Positions 42,525 to 52,137 are shown, counted from the first letter of the stretch. The stretch: DNA of 64,000 nt from an uncultured Lachnospiraceae bacterium (GCA_947165275.1 CAMUZQ010000006.1:1-64000); one strand, 5' to 3'. A program made the numbers and translations. Notes: generated by a model from the letters alone, not told the origin.

Positions 42525-44153
42525 TCAAACCGGTCTCCCCTGAATCTTAGTTTTTTTCTTATTCTCATACATTATCCTGTCAGCCCTTCTCACCACGTCT
42601 GCCACTGCATCGTCGGAGGCAGGATCATATTCGGCAATGCCCATTGACAGATGCACCTCTTCCCATTGATTCAAGGCCGAAGCCGTGATCTCCTCCCCCT
42701 CCGTTTTGAAGGAAACTATGAGCTTCTCTCTGCTTTCATAATCTTCATTTCTGAGGAACACCGCAAACTCATCTCCGCCTATGCGGAAAACAGGACTTCT
42801 GGAAAATATAGTGCAGATCAGGTGACTGGCTGTCTTCAGATATACATCTCCCTTATCGTGCCCGTATACATCATTAATATGCTTAAGATTATCACAATCA
42901 AAAACTCCTACGGCAAATCTGATATTCTCCCTGTCCTTCTCGATCTGAATCTGGAGCTCTTCGGTATATGCGGAAAAAGCGTCTTTATTCTTGACCAGAG
43001 TGAGCGAATCAACATAGACCTGCTCATTCAGATCATTGATATGATTCCTCATATTGTTGGCCAGGCGTCTGAAGGTATTAGTAAGCCTTCCAAGCTCATC
43101 ATCCCTCTTATAATCCAGTCTGAAATCATAGTCTCCCGCATCAACCCTGTTTGCAGCCTCTGTAAGCTCCTCCAGCGGCTTGGTGATGCGTTTTGTGTAA
43201 AACATCGTAAAGAAGCATGCTGCCACAAGCACCTCCACGGCGAGGATCATGATATTCCAGATAAGTCTCTGCCAGTCCCCGTCCGTTTCGGATACAGGCA
43301 CGGCAACATTGAGTCTCATCCCGTTGCCAAGCTGCAGCCAGGCTGCTTCCTTTTGCACGCCGTCAAATTCATAGGAGATAAAGGTACTGTCGCTGACTAT
43401 ACCCTCCGGCTTTTGCGGCATCGTCTCAGGGGTAAGCATCGAAACATCGATCCTCGGATGATAAAAGAGATTGCCCTCGGAATCATTCAGAAAAGCATAA
43501 CCGTTTTCATAGATTCTTATGCTGTCAACCTGCTCTGCCATGAAGGCATAATCGATCTCTATACCCGTGACCCCGATAAATTCTCCCTTCCAGTATATCG
43601 GCACATTATAGGAGATCACACGTTTATCAAGATTATCGGTGATATATGGCGGAAGCCAGATCGATTTTGCCTCGAATTTGGGTACGGTAAACCATACAAG
43701 CGCAGAGGTATCGGAGGTATCATATAATGTGATATCGGTTACGGCATGCCTCTTAAAACCCTCTCCGTCCACATCCGTATACCAGAACCCTTTTACTGTG
43801 TCCGAAACCTCAGGATCGATACGGTAATAATATGTGAGTACTCCGTTCGTCTTGGATGCTATTTCATCAAAGAATTCCTCTACCCTGACGACATGAGCCT
43901 GAAGACTTGCATCATCAAGTCCCTCTATGTCATCCTCCGCAAAGGAAGCGACCTTTTCCACCGATCTCTGCACACTGTTGAAGTAGTAATCAAGATTCCT
44001 CTCTCCGGTCTCGCAAAGCAGGAGCAGCAGCTGATCAGATTCCCTATGCTCAGCCTTTCTTATGAATACAACGCTTAAGATGGTGACTGTCGTTACTGCC
44101 ACGATGACAACAAATAAAGTCATTATTGTTATCCTCGTTCTAAGAGATCGCAT
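42525..44153 (-). CDS. Membrane diguanylate cyclase: Cache sensor, HAMP, GGDEF
   Basis: The 542-residue protein has TM1 (about 10-30), a dCache-like extracytoplasmic sensor (about 35-290, with 'WYTDVDGEGFKRH' and 'VPIYWKGEFIGVTGIEIDY'), TM2, HAMP ('KRITKPLEELTEAANRVDAGDYDF') and a C-terminal GGDEF domain with intact 'RIGGDEFAVF'. It should make cyclic-di-GMP in response to an external ligand. No RxxD inhibitory site is present 5 residues before GGDEF. It starts 4 bp after the SBP-GGDEF-EAL gene. Confidence 0.92.
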   Translation of the reverse strand: MRSLRTRITIMTLFVVIVAVTTVTILSVVFIRKAEHRESDQLLLLLCETGERNLDYYFNSVQRSVEKVASFAEDDIEGLDDASLQAHVVRVEEFFDEIASKTNGVLTYYYRIDPEVSDTVKGFWYTDVDGEGFKRHAVTDITLYDTSDTSALVWFTVPKFEAKSIWLPPYITDNLDKRVISYNVPIYWKGEFIGVTGIEIDYAFMAEQVDSIRIYENGYAFLNDSEGNLFYHPRIDVSMLTPETMPQKPEGIVSDSTFISYEFDGVQKEAAWLQLGNGMRLNVAVPVSETDGDWQRLIWNIMILAVEVLVAACFFTMFYTKRITKPLEELTEAANRVDAGDYDFRLDYKRDDELGRLTNTFRRLANNMRNHINDLNEQVYVDSLTLVKNKDAFSAYTEELQIQIEKDRENIRFAVGVFDCDNLKHINDVYGHDKGDVYLKTASHLICTIFSRSPVFRIGGDEFAVFLRNEDYESREKLIVSFKTEGEEITASALNQWEEVHLSMGIAEYDPASDDAVADVVRRADRIMYENKKKTKIQGRPV

Positions 44154-44157
44154 AGAC

Positions 44158-47082
44158 TTAACTCCTTTGGTCTTTCTTTACAGCTTTGAGTATTATCTTT
44201 GTTTCAAAATCGGAATGATGCAAAGGTCTGGAGAAGACATATCCCTGTACCACCGCACATCCCAGATCCTTTAAAAGAGCTATCTGGGCTTCGGTCTCCA
44301 CTCCCTCTGCTATCACAGGTATATTCATATTTTTTGCTATTCCCAGGATCAGAGCCACCAGCTGTATATCCTTCTCATCATGCTCGATATTCCTTACAAA
44401 GGTTCTGTCCATCTTCAATACATCTATCGGCATAGCCGAAAGCATACTGAGGGATGAATATCCGGTGCCGAAATCATCCATTTCCACCGTATATCCCTTG
44501 TTATGCAGATCCTCCACCACCTTTATGACCTGATCCGCATTTTCCGTATAGGCTGACTCGGTAACCTCAAGCTTTAATGATGATGGCTCGAGACCGTTCT
44601 CTGCAAGGATCCTGTCAAGGGTAGCTTCAAGCTCCGGATCAAAGACATCGACTCTGGAAAGATTGATGGAAACAGGTATATTGACTCCATACTGATCACG
44701 CCATCGGGAGACCTGCCTTGCGGCCTGCTCCCATACATATTTATCCACCTCACCGATCTTCCCGTTGCGTTCAAACAGCGGTATAAAGCTGTCCGGAGGG
44801 ATCATGCCCAGTTCGGGATGCTGCCACCTTATCAGAGCTTCGGCGCTGACAAGGGCAGGTGTCTCAGCCTGGATATTATATTTTGGCTGGTAATAGACCT
44901 CAAACTGATAATTGTCCAGGGCATTGCGCAGATCATTCAAAAGGCGCTGATCCTGCAGCTCCCTGGCTCTCATCTTTTCATCGAATATTATAAGATGCTC
45001 CTTATAATGCCCTCTGGCCATACTGCACGCCGAGCGCGCCCTGTCAAACTGCTGGATCGGTTCCAGATCGGACTGCCACGGCATGACCCCCATCCTCAGC
45101 CTTATGCTTGTATTGGGACTCAGTATGTCAAGCTTCTTTTGCAGGCGGCTGAATATACCCTGGTAATCCTTCGTATGTCTGCAATATATATCAAAGCGGT
45201 CTGCACCAAACCTGCCCGCTATGCCCTCATTCTCCGTGGCGATGGTGAGGACCTCATCCCCCAGCGAGGTGAGTACCGCATCTCCGAAGCTTCTGCCATT
45301 CAGGGCATTTATCGAATGGAACTGCTCTATATCAAGCACTATGGCATCATACGGTACCACAGGACGGGCATGATACATATGATCAGCATAATGGAAGAAA
45401 TAATCACGGTTATAGAGGCCTGTGAGATTGTCGGTCTCAGTCGCCATGATAAGCTTTTTTGCCCTTTTTTCAATACCCATGCTCCGAAACAGCATAAAGA
45501 GGATGATAAGCACCAGCACAGAAACAACAGCCATGATCACCACGATATTATCCCTGATGATATCAATAAGACCTGTTTTTGCATCCTCTGTCATATAATA
45601 TGCAAGAGCGGCATCCACAGTGGAATCAGGTATCAGCCCCACTGTCTTCGACAGGATGGAGTAAAGCTCTGTATCTCCTTCCCCCACAGCCAGGCTGTAA
45701 TCAATGGCCTTGCCTGTCGTATAGGTAGTAAGATGATATCTTTCACACAGCCTGGAGATGTTATTATACCTGTAATTGCTTATCAGCACACAGTCTGCCA
45801 CACCCTCTGACACAGCCTTCAGGCATCCGGCGGTGTCTTTGAAGTATATCCTGTGCCAGTCCGGGAAATTGGAATCAAGGAAAGCATCATAATTGGTATT
45901 CCCTTCATTTACAGCCACTACCACATAATCCCTTTGGGAAAAGAAGGACAGATCCTCCCTGCGCACCACCGCATATATATCAGTCCTCATTATGGCCGGG
46001 GTTATAAGTATTCTCAGCTCCTCTCCGTCATAGGAAGTAAGATTTGCGGGGAATACACAGTCCACCTCCCCTCTCTTAAGAGCCTCTATAGCCGAGGCCG
46101 TGGTCGGATATGCGCTTTCCGTGAAATCAAGATGAGTATTCATCAGACAGTCAGAAGCGGACAGGAGATATTCCTTAAGCGCTCCGGTAAGCTCTCCTGT
46201 TTTCCGATCCTGAGCACAGAAGGCCATGTAATTGTCCTGATAGCCCACACGTATCGGACCGTGTTCCTCAAGCCAGGAGCTTTCTTCATCGGTAAGAAAA
46301 GCATTGGACCCAAAACGCCTTACATACTTTTCAAACATCGCCTGATTGTAATAGGGGTTTTCGTCCTGGATACGGCTCATGGCATCATTAAGCTCTTTAA
46401 GGATCTCGGGGTGATCCTTATTGACTGCAAAATAAAAGTCTGAAGACCCTATCTTGCAGACCGGAGTCAGACGCTCCGGATCACCGTAGGCATTGAGAGT
46501 GATGTAGGCGTCGAGATCACCCGCTTCGAGCAGCTTCAGAGCGTCTACCTCGGTGGTTGAAAGTCCCAGAAGATTGGCGTTTACATTATGCTCCTCAGCC
46601 CATTCCCTGAAGAGCCCCTCCTGAATACTGCCGCGGTTCACTCCTATGGTCTTTCCGTTCAATGTGGAATAATCTGAGGAGGTTATCTCTGTATTTCCGG
46701 GAACCGTATAGATATAATATTCCTCTGTTCCCATGGGGAGCTCGGAAAAAAGCATTTTCTCTGCTCTTTCCTCAGTATATGAAACATCGCTCATCAGATC
46801 CAGATCACCGTCGACGAGCATATCCATAAGATCCGTCCAGCTTCCCTTTACGTAATCATATTCCCATCCGGAATACGCAGCGATCTTCATCTGGTATTCA
46901 TAGGCATAGCCGGAGCGCCTGCCGGATTCGTCCATACTGTTGAAGGGGGATTCATACCATCCGACACGCACCTTTCTGTCTTTTTCCTGCGCATTAAGGA
47001 CCTTTGGCGTAAAAACTGCGATCACAAGAAAAAAACATATCAATACTGCTATTCTGCATAGGATTCTTTTACTTTTAGTCAT
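44158..47082 (-). CDS. Membrane c-di-GMP phosphodiesterase: two SBP_bac_3 domains, degenerate GGDEF, EAL
   Basis: The start at 47082 follows AGAGGT; the frame is open 37 codons further without a ribosome site. After a signal/TM helix there are two periplasmic-binding-protein type 3 domains ('VRVGWYESPFNSM...' and 'IRVGYQDNYMAFC...'), TM2, a GGDEF domain whose motif is GADRF (catalytically dead), and an intact EAL domain: 'SAEALIRWQHPELG', 'EVTESAYTEN', 'MDDFGTGYSSL'. It should hydrolyse cyclic-di-GMP under control of amino-acid-like ligands. It is coupled to a cyclase 4 bp downstream, giving opposing enzymes in one operon. Confidence 0.93.
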   Translation of the reverse strand: MTKSKRILCRIAVLICFFLVIAVFTPKVLNAQEKDRKVRVGWYESPFNSMDESGRRSGYAYEYQMKIAAYSGWEYDYVKGSWTDLMDMLVDGDLDLMSDVSYTEERAEKMLFSELPMGTEEYYIYTVPGNTEITSSDYSTLNGKTIGVNRGSIQEGLFREWAEEHNVNANLLGLSTTEVDALKLLEAGDLDAYITLNAYGDPERLTPVCKIGSSDFYFAVNKDHPEILKELNDAMSRIQDENPYYNQAMFEKYVRRFGSNAFLTDEESSWLEEHGPIRVGYQDNYMAFCAQDRKTGELTGALKEYLLSASDCLMNTHLDFTESAYPTTASAIEALKRGEVDCVFPANLTSYDGEELRILITPAIMRTDIYAVVRREDLSFFSQRDYVVVAVNEGNTNYDAFLDSNFPDWHRIYFKDTAGCLKAVSEGVADCVLISNYRYNNISRLCERYHLTTYTTGKAIDYSLAVGEGDTELYSILSKTVGLIPDSTVDAALAYYMTEDAKTGLIDIIRDNIVVIMAVVSVLVLIILFMLFRSMGIEKRAKKLIMATETDNLTGLYNRDYFFHYADHMYHARPVVPYDAIVLDIEQFHSINALNGRSFGDAVLTSLGDEVLTIATENEGIAGRFGADRFDIYCRHTKDYQGIFSRLQKKLDILSPNTSIRLRMGVMPWQSDLEPIQQFDRARSACSMARGHYKEHLIIFDEKMRARELQDQRLLNDLRNALDNYQFEVYYQPKYNIQAETPALVSAEALIRWQHPELGMIPPDSFIPLFERNGKIGEVDKYVWEQAARQVSRWRDQYGVNIPVSINLSRVDVFDPELEATLDRILAENGLEPSSLKLEVTESAYTENADQVIKVVEDLHNKGYTVEMDDFGTGYSSLSMLSAMPIDVLKMDRTFVRNIEHDEKDIQLVALILGIAKNMNIPVIAEGVETEAQIALLKDLGCAVVQGYVFSRPLHHSDFETKIILKAVKKDQRS

Positions 47083-47203
47083 AGTACCTCTATTGTACCA
47101 TATAAATCGGAAAAGACGGTATCTGACTGAAGCATGGATGAGCCAGCATTGCCACCGGTCCTCATACTCCTCCATGTCATACGGACTGATCACAGATGAC
47201 TGA

Positions 47204-48049
47204 TCATTGCGTCCTCATGACTGATGCCAGCTGGATGGTACGGATGGTTCCTGTGTCAGGATCCGCCATTCTGAAGGAATCAAAAGCAAGAGCTGTAAGC
47301 TCGATCCCCCTGAGCTTTCGAAGCATCGTGTTGGCCTCCTCCATTACTCTTTCCTGAATCTCAGGGATGAAGCCTGAAGCCTCATATGGTCTGAAGCCTC
47401 CCCCGCATACAGTCCCCGCGGCTGACAGCAGCGTGCTGTCAACATCAGCCTGCATCTGGGCAGCCAGATAGGATACCGGATAAATACGCTTTACATTTCC
47501 TATGACCTGCCTATATATCTTCTCAGGATCATATATCCTGAAAGCAAATGAGCCGGACATGACCAGCATACAGTCAATGTCAATATTGCGTGCAGCATCT
47601 CTTACTCTGACGGGAACCTCGATACCGCTGCCGAAGCGGTTGTTGGGTATCACCTTCATATTAATATAATATATCCTGTGATTTACAGCAGGAGCATCTC
47701 CTCCGAAGGATATCCTTCGCATCAGCTCCTTTCCGAATTTACCCGGGCCCGCCCCCGAGAAGATCCCAGCTGTCTCCCCTGTCCTGAATTCATGCTCCCC
47801 GCTTTCCCGAAATACCGCGATGACCCTTCCGTTGCTGACAATAACAGCGCATTGTCCGTCAGCAACGGCTATTATTGAGCCATCTGTGATAATATCCTGA
47901 TTTCCGTTATTTACGGACTGAGCCGGGGCATGTCTGCTCCCTCGTACCATTATCTGATCTGCCGGGATGGAGTCGCAATAAAAGAACTCCTTCCACTGAT
48001 CTGCTGCCATGGATCCCAGGGATGAGCCAAAAGCCTTGATTATCCCCAT
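47204..48049 (-). CDS. SPFH/Band-7-like protein (YdjI-type)
   Basis: This 281-residue protein has no TM helix. The pattern 'PADQIMVRGSRHAPAQ', 'IITDGSIIAVADGQCAVIVSNGRVI', 'GEHEFRTGE', 'IYYINMKVIPNNRFG' and 'VRDAARNIDIDCMLVMSGSFAFRI' matches the SPFH-domain family of YdjI-like proteins. Most family members I recall end in a zinc-ribbon tail; this one stops after the helical region. The family is linked to membrane-stress responses in Bacillus. It lies 17 bp after the methyltransferase-STAS gene. Confidence 0.78.
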   Translation of the reverse strand: MGIIKAFGSSLGSMAADQWKEFFYCDSIPADQIMVRGSRHAPAQSVNNGNQDIITDGSIIAVADGQCAVIVSNGRVIAVFRESGEHEFRTGETAGIFSGAGPGKFGKELMRRISFGGDAPAVNHRIYYINMKVIPNNRFGSGIEVPVRVRDAARNIDIDCMLVMSGSFAFRIYDPEKIYRQVIGNVKRIYPVSYLAAQMQADVDSTLLSAAGTVCGGGFRPYEASGFIPEIQERVMEEANTMLRKLRGIELTALAFDSFRMADPDTGTIRTIQLASVMRTQ

Positions 48050-48066
48050 AATATTCCCCTGATCTG

Positions 48067-49317
48067 TCAGCTGATATGAAAAATATCATTAAATCCGGTC
48101 TGACCCAGGATATCCGCAACCATATCGTTTATTCCGGAAAGTGAAACTCCGTCCGGGCACTTTTTATGCATGATGAGCAGGACCCGTAAACCTGCTGACG
48201 ATATGTAATCAAGTCCGGAACAGTCTATCGACACACCTTTAATATCCTCTTTTGAATCAAGCGTCTCAAAATCCTCCAGCAGCCTGGGTGCCGTTAATGT
48301 GTCCACTCTTCCTTTAAGACTCATATTGAGAATATCTCCGTTCAGATCTGTTTTCACATCAAAGCCTTCGATATCTTTTTTATCCGTATCACCTGAAGTG
48401 CCGGCACAGGTTATCTTCCAGAATGCACACTTTGACATGGCCTGTTTATGAGCAGCCTGCAGTTCGGGCTCATTCTTAAGGAAGATAAGCTCAGGAATAT
48501 ACCGGTCAACAGGAAGACGCTCTGCCTTTAGGCCGTGGGATGCCAGAAATGCCATGGCCTGCTTCATGTTTTCCCGGGAGTCTTTTCCGGGAGACACGAT
48601 GATCTGTGACTTTCCGATCTCCACATCCGATTTGTCCTTTACATTCTGCGCCGAATTCTTCATGATCTTTTCAAACTGGTCCCCATATACGATCATTGCA
48701 GTCATGACATACTGCAATGCCGTCTCGGGATCGGCGGTGATCCAGCAGCCTCCATGCTTTTGCAGTATCCTTCTTACATTGTCGCAGAGAGCTCCTGCTT
48801 CGGAGTCGGTAAAATACATCAGCAGTCCCTCTGTGGTGATACAGACCTCCCCTTCAATGCCTTCCAGTGCTTTTTCCAGGGAATCATAATTGGTAGCGTC
48901 CACCCCGAAATATTTTATAAGTTCACTCTTTTCAGGATCTGTTATCGATCTCACCACCGGTTCCAGCTCCGAGATCGTAGCCGGAAGATCCAGGCCGATA
49001 TATTTCTGTCCCTTTCTGGAGCAGATGATACCTCTGGAGGTATAGCCACAGGGCAGATCGACAAGGTTTTTTATGCCGGTTTCCTCCGCCATGGCAAAGG
49101 TTGAACGAAACCTGGTCTCCATTATGATATTGGATATGCGCTTCTGATCCGCCGTGGCGGTGGTCGTACTGCTGCTTTGTGTAGCTTCGGTAAGCCCCAG
49201 TTTGTCACATATCAGAGCGGCATCCTCATCTCCTGCTGACGCCAGATTAAATGTTGTCATTTTGGCTGTGTTGAAAACCGGATTTACCCGTTCCAATAGT
49301 GTCAGATCGTATTCCAT
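48067..49317 (-). CDS. SAM-dependent (LCM-like) methyltransferase with C-terminal STAS domain, second copy
   Basis: The start at 49317 follows AAGGAGCAGG. The roughly 416-residue product is a paralogue of the one at 32207. The methyltransferase part shows 'LVDLPCGYTSRGI', 'YIGLDLPATISEL', 'CITTEGLLMYF' and 'GGCWITADPETA'. The STAS part shows 'MSLKGRVDTLTAPRLLEDF' and 'IDCSGLDYISSAGLRVLL'. The two differ at the N-terminus and in the linker, so the duplication is old. The SPFH gene follows by 17 bp. An extended -10 promoter lies at 49407-49415. Confidence 0.85.
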   Translation of the reverse strand: MEYDLTLLERVNPVFNTAKMTTFNLASAGDEDAALICDKLGLTEATQSSSTTTATADQKRISNIIMETRFRSTFAMAEETGIKNLVDLPCGYTSRGIICSRKGQKYIGLDLPATISELEPVVRSITDPEKSELIKYFGVDATNYDSLEKALEGIEGEVCITTEGLLMYFTDSEAGALCDNVRRILQKHGGCWITADPETALQYVMTAMIVYGDQFEKIMKNSAQNVKDKSDVEIGKSQIIVSPGKDSRENMKQAMAFLASHGLKAERLPVDRYIPELIFLKNEPELQAAHKQAMSKCAFWKITCAGTSGDTDKKDIEGFDVKTDLNGDILNMSLKGRVDTLTAPRLLEDFETLDSKEDIKGVSIDCSGLDYISSAGLRVLLIMHKKCPDGVSLSGINDMVADILGQTGFNDIFHIS

Positions 49318-49406
49318 GTGCCTGCTCCTTTCAACTGATAAAGCTTTCATGTGCTCTGACAGCCGCATCCTTCACAATGCCGCCGAAAGATGTAATAACC
49401 TTATAA

Positions 49407-49415
49407 AGTATAACA
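49407..49415 (-). promoter_or_regulatory. Extended -10 promoter for the second methyltransferase-STAS gene
   Basis: On the minus strand TGTTATACT (TG-N-TATACT) lies about 90 bp before the start codon, without a good -35 box. It is the only promoter-like element I see in the gap between this gene and the terminator at 49452-49484. Confidence 0.4.
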
Positions 49416-49451
49416 CAGCAATAACTGCCGCGAAAATATAATCGGGCAATC

Positions 49452-49484
49452 AAAAGGAGCCTGTGGGAAATCCGCACAGGCTCC
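49452..49484 (-). terminator. Rho-independent terminator after the truncated Cache protein
   Basis: On the minus strand GGAGCCTGTG and CACAGGCTCC form a perfect 10-bp stem (49456-49484, 9-nt loop) followed by TTTTGATT. It begins 19 bp after the stop codon at 49504 and insulates the gene from the methyltransferase-STAS gene. Confidence 0.88.
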
Positions 49485-49503
49485 ATATATCTGAGCTGTA
49501 TTA

Positions 49504-49899
49504 TCAGAGAGTGAAGGAATCCACGAAACCGCCGTCTATAAAAGTCTTATCCGGGAATGCAACATATACATCATTTACCATTCCCGGATATTTGGTCATT
49601 CCGGGCTGAATGGCAGCCTTGATGTCATCATTGCCGGTAAGCGGCGTGGACTCAAGCAGATCTGAAAGTCCGTCATAGTATCCCTTGATATCCGCCATAG
49701 TGCTCGCAATATCATTTGAGTTTGCTTTGGATTCCTGCTCCAGAAGATTCTTTGCCTGATCCGTGATTATGGATCTGGAATTAACGAAAATGATCACAGC
49801 TACCAAAATGATAAAAGCAGCTATCATCGGGATCAGTACCCTTAGGAGCTGTACACTGATCTTACCGCTCCGCCCTCTTGACAAGTCCTGTTGATTCAT
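49504..49899 (-). CDS. Truncated methyl-accepting-type sensor: TM plus partial Cache domain
   Basis: The 131-residue product starts after AGGAGGG. It has a basic N-terminus, one TM helix (about 17-42), a helical stalk, and the first half of a dCache domain ('AAIQPGMTKYPGMVNDVYVAFPDKTFIDGG'). It then ends in 'FVDSFTL' just where Cache domains normally continue to a WxPP/DPxxRxWY segment. No second TM, HAMP or signalling domain follows; a terminator comes 20 bp later. It has its own good promoter (49979-50007). It may be a decayed chemoreceptor or a genuine short sensor. Confidence 0.65.
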   Translation of the reverse strand: MNQQDLSRGRSGKISVQLLRVLIPMIAAFIILVAVIIFVNSRSIITDQAKNLLEQESKANSNDIASTMADIKGYYDGLSDLLESTPLTGNDDIKAAIQPGMTKYPGMVNDVYVAFPDKTFIDGGFVDSFTL

Positions 49900-49978
49900 T
49901 ATTTGATTCCCTCCTGAAAAAAAAACTCTCCATCATTCCTGTGGAACTGAAAAAGAATAATAAGAAATGACATTATCT

Positions 49979-50007
49979 ACTATAATGCATATCACTTTTT
50001 TTCTCAA
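49979..50007 (-). promoter_or_regulatory. Promoter for the truncated Cache gene
   Basis: On the minus strand TTGAGA (50002-50007) and TATAGT (49979-49984) are 17 bp apart, giving a leader of about 75 nt to the start at 49899. It is in the 192-bp gap between divergent genes. Confidence 0.6.
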
Positions 50008-50091
50008 CAACCACATACCCCTGACAGCCCGATATGGTGTATAATGATGAAATTCAAAAAATCGTAAACAAGAGGCGGAAAGCAAAACGGA

Positions 50092-52098
50092 ATGCTATAC
50101 TCGATAGCTCCTGCATCGCTGCTGATAATAAATCTGATCTTAAACCGGGAATTACTTAAAAGAAACGGATTTCATGAAAAGAATAAAGATGATAAAGAAA
50201 GAGTATCCATACGCTATAACCACTTTATTCTGTCCGCAACCCTGTACTTTATCGTAGATTCGGCATGGGGGCTCATGTACGAGCACCATGACATACCGGA
50301 GCTCTTCCCCGTCATATATTCATTAACTGTCTTTTATTTCATCTTTATGCTCTTGACCATGCTGACATGGACGCGGTATATAGTCGCATATCTTGACAAG
50401 GGCGGCCGCCACAGTGTGGTGCTGCAGTACGGGGTATGGGCAATGTTCGTGACAGGTATTGTATGTCTGATGCTCAACCGTTTTTATCATTTCATGTTCT
50501 CATTTAATGATGCTCATGAATATATCGGAGAGACAGGCAGGAATATCTCCTTCCTCCTGCAGATCGCCTTCTATACCCTGATCACCACCTACATGCTTTA
50601 TGTCACGCATAAAAGCACAGGACGCGAAAAGATAAAATACACAACAGTGGCAACGACAGGCGCAGTCCTGGGAGCCTTTCTTGTACTCCAGATACTTTAT
50701 GCGTTTCTGCCCCTCTATTCCGTCGGACTGATGATCGGTGTATGTCTGGTGCATTGCTTCGTAGAGTCCGGTGAGAAAAAAGAAAAAGAAATACACGATA
50801 TCATCGCTTCCGCCATGGCGGAAAGCTATGAAGCCATATTCTATATCGAAACAGGATCAGGTGAATATCTTACATTTTCCAAAAGCAGACAGTATATGAC
50901 AATGGATGCCTCGGCGACAGGAAAAGATTTCTTCAGTGATGCTCTGGACAGTATTGAAAACTGCGTTTACCCGGATGATCAGGAATATGCCAGGAGCTTT
51001 TACAGCAGGGAATATCTGCTTGATAAGCTTGAAGGCAGACGTTCTTTTTCATTCAAATACAGGGTTTTGATAAACAAAAAGCCAAGGTTCTTTCTTTTCA
51101 CCGTGATGTGTGAAGATAACGGCAGGTATCTTATCTTCTATGAAAAAGACATCGAAGACGAACTGAACGCAGAGAAAACGCTGAAAGATAATCAGAAGAA
51201 AACCGTCACCTTCGGTCAGATCGCTGAAAGCCTTGCTTCCAACTATGACGAAATCTACTATGTGGATGCTGCTGATTCATCATATGTATGTTATCAGGTC
51301 AATAATATCTACGGACAGCTGGAGATCAATAAATCAGGAGAAGACTTCTACGGCGAATCCTTTTCCAATATACCCCATATCGTTTACAGGGCAGACCGCG
51401 ACAGGGTGAGTGAATTCATTGCCAGGGACAATATGATATCCTCCCTTGAGAACCACAGGGACTGCAGTATAACCTACCGCATCATGATCTCAGGCAAACC
51501 CCAGTATACCAGGATGTCAGTCAGGAAAAGCAGTGACGGATCGCATTTTATCATCGGTGTCGAAAATGTCAATGATGAGATACAAAAGGAGAAACAGCAT
51601 CTTAAAGAGCTTAAGACAGAGAAGGAACTGGCCAGACGCGACGAACTGACCGGGGTCAAAAACAAGACCGCATACAGGGAACTGGAAAGATCTGTACAGG
51701 TAAATATCGACAATGGAATGGATTATCTGACATTTGCTCTGGTCGTATGCGACACCAATAACCTGAAGCAGATCAATGATACTCAGGGACATGCTGCCGG
51801 AGATGAATATATACAGGCATCAGCGCGTCTTTTATGTGACATATTCGTTCACAGTCCCGTATTCAGAGTGGGCGGCGATGAATTCGTGGTATTCCTTCGC
51901 GGAAACGATTATTCATCAAGACACGAGCTTATGGAAAGACTGCATTCTCATGTCCTGGAGAATAAGCGAAAAGGCTGCGGCGTCATCTTAGCCTCCGGAA
52001 TGTCAGAATACAACCCTGAGGGCGACAGCTTTGTGACGGATATATTTGAGAGAGCCGACAAAGAAATGTACGAGGACAAGCAGAAACTGAAGGCCTGA
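50092..52098 (+). CDS. Membrane diguanylate cyclase with multi-TM N-terminus and two PAS-like domains
   Basis: The 668-residue protein begins with about six TM helices (residues 1-230). Two related sensor modules follow ('AMAESYEAIFYIETGSGEYL' and 'SLASNYDEIYYVDAADSSYV', each about 130 residues), PAS-like and probably an internal duplication. A coiled linker leads to the GGDEF domain with intact 'RVGGDEFVVF'. It should make cyclic-di-GMP. No RxxD inhibitory site is present. A TATAAT at 50040-50045 lies upstream without a good -35. It stands alone on the plus strand. Confidence 0.9.
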   Translation: MLYSIAPASLLIINLILNRELLKRNGFHEKNKDDKERVSIRYNHFILSATLYFIVDSAWGLMYEHHDIPELFPVIYSLTVFYFIFMLLTMLTWTRYIVAYLDKGGRHSVVLQYGVWAMFVTGIVCLMLNRFYHFMFSFNDAHEYIGETGRNISFLLQIAFYTLITTYMLYVTHKSTGREKIKYTTVATTGAVLGAFLVLQILYAFLPLYSVGLMIGVCLVHCFVESGEKKEKEIHDIIASAMAESYEAIFYIETGSGEYLTFSKSRQYMTMDASATGKDFFSDALDSIENCVYPDDQEYARSFYSREYLLDKLEGRRSFSFKYRVLINKKPRFFLFTVMCEDNGRYLIFYEKDIEDELNAEKTLKDNQKKTVTFGQIAESLASNYDEIYYVDAADSSYVCYQVNNIYGQLEINKSGEDFYGESFSNIPHIVYRADRDRVSEFIARDNMISSLENHRDCSITYRIMISGKPQYTRMSVRKSSDGSHFIIGVENVNDEIQKEKQHLKELKTEKELARRDELTGVKNKTAYRELERSVQVNIDNGMDYLTFALVVCDTNNLKQINDTQGHAAGDEYIQASARLLCDIFVHSPVFRVGGDEFVVFLRGNDYSSRHELMERLHSHVLENKRKGCGVILASGMSEYNPEGDSFVTDIFERADKEMYEDKQKLKA

Positions 52099-52137
52099 AC
52101 ATATCAGAGCATTGTCATCCTCTCCAGTACTCACAGA

